The notes under the pieces are model-generated. The model saw nothing but the letters and a program-made list of their open reading frames with translations, did not search any database and was not told where the DNA came from. A stretch of DNA of 64,000 nucleotides from Spongiactinospora rosea. GTDB taxonomy: Bacteria; Actinomycetota; Actinomycetes; Streptosporangiales; Streptosporangiaceae. The translations under genes were made by a program, and so were the position numbers. Location: contig NZ_QMEY01000021.1 of NCBI RefSeq assembly GCF_003315795.1, forward strand, positions 104,046 through 168,045. Direction: 5' to 3'. Shown here piece after piece: positions 61,691 to 64,000 of the stretch (within the stretch, counting starts at the first letter, position 1; the number at the start of each line of letters is the position of its first letter).

Positions 61691-62296
61691 TTATGCTCCC
61701 TCTTGGGAGGTCATCGAGGATGGCCGCCACACAGAGAGAGCATCGTTCGTGGCGGCCAAGTCGAAGGCTTCGGAATCGAAGTCACCGTCCGATGCGATCC
61801 CAAGCCACCGCAGTCTTTCCCTGTGCTCATCATGGTCGGGATCAGCAAGGATCTCCAGCAGGTAGCCATAGCCCCAAGCACCGCCACAGTCCTCGGGCGG
61901 GCAGGCGCGTCGTCCGGCGAGGCAGCGCGGGTAGGCGATATCGGATGCGGCCGGGGCGACAGCTTGAACCTGGATGGTGTGCTTCCAGTTGTCGCCGAAG
62001 TCATAGGTGTACTGAAGCCGGTCTCCAACTGCGGGTATGGCCTCATGGAGCAGTACGGCCGATGCGTCGGCTATCTTCAGCTCGGGGTCAGTGATGCCGT
62101 GTCGCCCCAGCGGGCTGTCGAAGACCCACATGTGGTAGTCCTCCCAGCCGAACGCGGCCTGGACGACCTCATGCAGGTCCCGCAGCGTAATAGCCGAGGG
62201 AACCTCCAACCGCCGCCAGATCGGCGGCCGGATCCCATCCAGGGTGACCTTGATCCGATGGATCATCGCGCCGTCTGAGGCGCGTTGGGTGACCAT
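61691..62296 (-). CDS. Plasmid pRiA4b ORF-3-like family protein
   Basis: 201 residues. IHRIKVTLDGIRPPIWRRLEV, then LRDLHEVVQAAFGWEDYHMW, YTYDFGDNWKHTIQV and CPPEDCGGAWGYGYLLEILA. The family is widespread on mobile DNA; it has a domain of unknown biochemical role. ATG at 62296; ATG at 62266 is also possible. The 167-base gap on its left (61524-61690) shows nothing recognisable. Confidence 0.9.
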   Translation of the reverse strand: MVTQRASDGAMIHRIKVTLDGIRPPIWRRLEVPSAITLRDLHEVVQAAFGWEDYHMWVFDSPLGRHGITDPELKIADASAVLLHEAIPAVGDRLQYTYDFGDNWKHTIQVQAVAPAASDIAYPRCLAGRRACPPEDCGGAWGYGYLLEILADPDHDEHRERLRWLGIASDGDFDSEAFDLAATNDALSVWRPSSMTSQEGA

Positions 62297-63059
62297 GAGA
62301 GCATCTTGCCGGATGGCTTACCAGGCCATACAGGCAACGGCAGAACCGATCTTGCGTTCCTGGAGATCGCCAAGTCCACCCGCCCCAACATATCTCGATA
62401 CGTCAGGATGCCTGTCGTCCATACCAGCGAGTGGCCAGAGCGATCGACATGCCTGACCACCGCCGCACGACCCATGACGCTGTCCCACAACGAGCACACC
62501 AAGGCCAAGTGGCCACCCGAGGAACCTCACGAGCGCTCGTTTCGCTGGCGCTAGGTGTACTGACCACGAACGTCGTCGACAGTAGGACTTGATCAAACAA
62601 GAGACCTCGCTGTGGTGTAGGTATCGAATCTGCACCGCCCAGAGGCCTCGTTGCCCGCTTGACCCCCACGGCCATCGTCTACCCCGGCCCACTCCCGCAA
62701 ACGGATCCGCCGATGACGCGAGCAGGCGAGGCAGTCCTGCACGACCACTCCAGCCGTCCCGGAAGCGAGGCATACCGGGCTATACGCCACGCGAAGCTTG
62801 GACCGGCCTGTACCAGGCCCATCCCCAACCTCGCACCGCATCCTGAACCGCCTAACCTGGCTGGACCACCCACCGACCAAATGAGCCGCCACTAGGAACG
62901 CGACCATCCCAGCGAGCTCGTTCACATGGACGTCAAGAGGCTCGGCCGCATTCCCGACAGCGCCGGAAGGCACGCCCTGGGCCACGCCGCCTGCCTCGGA
63001 CCGTCGCCAAAACACCGGCTTCGACTACATCCAACCGACCGTCGGTGATCGCACTAGTG
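62297..63059 (+). other. Long gene-free stretch
   Basis: About 760 bases in which neither strand shows a supportable gene. Open frames at 62285-62554 (+) and 62593-63015 (-) have no recognisable domains. Likely eroded mobile DNA preceding the IS630 element; the direct left end of that element may be near 63050 (CTAGTGTCATGCG). Confidence 0.5.
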
Positions 63060-64000
63060 TCATGCGCCAGAAATCCGTCGCAGATATTTAGCGAGGGATT
63101 CGAGGATCTCCTCGGCGGTCTTCTTCCACACGAACGGGCGCGGGTTGTCGTTCCACTGGTCGATCCAGGCGCGGATGTCCTTCTCCAGAGCTTGGACGCT
63201 CTTGTGCACTCCGCGCCTGATCATCTGATCGGTCAGGAAGCCGAACCACCGCTCCACCTGGTTGATCCATGAGGACCCGGTCGGAGTGAAGTGCATGTGG
63301 AAACGGGGATGACCGGCCAGCCACGCCCTGATCGCCGGGGTCTTGTGCGTGCCGTAGTTGTCGCAGACCAGGTGGACCTCCAGCCCGGCCGGCACGGTTT
63401 TGTCGATCGTGACCAGGAACTTCTTGAACTCGGCGGCACGGTGCCGGCGTTGCAGTTCGCCGATGACCCTGCCGTCGGCGACGTTGAAAGCGGCGAACAG
63501 GCTGGTGATCCCGTTGCGGACGTAATCGTGGGTACGCCGCTCGGGCATGCCCGGCATCATCGGCAGCACCGGCTGCGACCGGTCCAGGGCCTGGATCTGT
63601 GATTTCTCATCCACGCACAGCACCACGGCCCGCTCGGGCGGGTTGTGGTACAGCCCGACGACGTCGACCACCTTCTCCATGAACAGTGGATCGGCAGACA
63701 GTTTGAAAGTGTCGGCCTGGTGGGGTCTGAGCCCGAAATCCCGCCAGATCCGCCCGATCGTCGATCTGCTCAGCCCGCTGCGGGCGGCCATCGAGGTGCG
63801 CGACCAGTGCGTGGCGTTCTTCGGCGTCTGCTCCAGTGTCGCCACCACCACCTGCTCGACCTGGTCCACGGTGATCGACGGCGGACGGCCGGGCCGGGCC
63901 TCGTCGATCAGGCCGTCCAGCCGCGACCGCAGGAACCGCGACCGCCACTTGGACACCGTGGCCGGATCCACCCGCAACTCGGCGGCGACCTGCTTGTTGT
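63060..64000 (-). CDS. IS630-family transposase, 5' end beyond the window
   Basis: About 313 residues are visible; the frame is open to the right edge. Helix-turn-helix VDPATVSKWRSRFLRSRLDG, and SRSTIGRIWRDFGLRPHQ. DDE residues: Asp in VLCVDEKSQIQ, Asp in LVCDNYGTHKTP, Glu in NQVERWFGFLTDQ. Unlike the other copies it is unbroken, so it may still be active. It is not closely similar in sequence to the pseudogene at 56692. Confidence 0.92.
   Translation of the reverse strand, partial: NKQVAAELRVDPATVSKWRSRFLRSRLDGLIDEARPGRPPSITVDQVEQVVVATLEQTPKNATHWSRTSMAARSGLSRSTIGRIWRDFGLRPHQADTFKLSADPLFMEKVVDVVGLYHNPPERAVVLCVDEKSQIQALDRSQPVLPMMPGMPERRTHDYVRNGITSLFAAFNVADGRVIGELQRRHRAAEFKKFLVTIDKTVPAGLEVHLVCDNYGTHKTPAIRAWLAGHPRFHMHFTPTGSSWINQVERWFGFLTDQMIRRGVHKSVQALEKDIRAWIDQWNDNPRPFVWKKTAEEILESLAKYLRRISGA

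Noticed and set aside
62285..62554. 89-codon open frame on the plus strand
   Set aside because: No recognised domain and antisense at its start to the pRiA4b-like gene.

Overview
The window is very GC-rich and its gene order is actinobacterial: rpsF-ssb-rpsR-rplI, ino1 with a PadR regulator, a CCA-adding enzyme, a DUF6049 protein, murJ, a pseudokinase, sigM with its zinc anti-sigma factor, then trxB-trxA. This order, a D-Ala-D-Ala-ligase-like gene after trxA, and four parS-type sites near the right end suggest an origin-proximal chromosome segment of a filamentous actinomycete, probably of the Streptosporangiales group. The genus is inference. oriC, parA/parB and dnaA are not in the window and should lie to the right.

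Left part (1-24 kb), mostly catabolism and transport. Genes 1-6.8 kb form one tightly overlapping operon: a LigI-like lactonase (partial), a LigK-like aldolase, a zinc alcohol dehydrogenase, an SsuABC-type ABC transporter and a dihydroorotase-like amidohydrolase. Next come a decayed hydrolase, a small secreted protein, a GNAT, an ECF sigma factor with a membrane partner, and a TetR/MFS efflux pair. From 12.4 to 21.3 kb is a carbohydrate locus. A GntR/UTRA regulator sits at a divergent promoter. One side encodes a sugar ABC transporter, a NagB-like isomerase/deaminase and a class II aldolase/epimerase. The other encodes an amidohydrolase, a GH4 glycosidase and a PfkB kinase. A polar amino-acid ABC transporter follows.

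Middle part (24-53 kb), conserved core. This holds the ribosomal protein/SSB operon, endonuclease IV, two membrane glycosyltransferases, a bifunctional PBP, DUF5318, PadR-ino1, isopentenyl-diphosphate isomerase, the CCA enzyme, YbaK, DUF6049, MurJ, the pseudokinase, SigM/RsmA and TrxB/TrxA. Readable control signals include a PadR-type palindrome before padR-ino1, a textbook SigR-type promoter before trxBA, several strong hairpin terminators, a DnaA-box-containing repeat cluster after nfo, and an 18-bp tandem repeat with four in-frame stop codons at the end of ino1.

Right part (53.2-64 kb), a graveyard of mobile DNA where related genomes are expected to run from the ligase straight into parB/parA. 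It contains a decayed IS5-type transposase, an IS1182-type transposase split by a second IS5-type element (TTA target duplication), an IS630-type pseudogene flanked by 72-bp direct repeats that each carry a parS site, an IS21 istB fragment, an IS3 element with clear terminal repeats but a frameshifted orfB, a GNAT, a threonine-aldolase-like enzyme, a pRiA4b ORF-3-like protein and an open-ended IS630 transposase. Four parS sites (56.6, 57.8, 58.5 and 61.5 kb) are scattered among them, so the centromere region has been colonised by insertion sequences.
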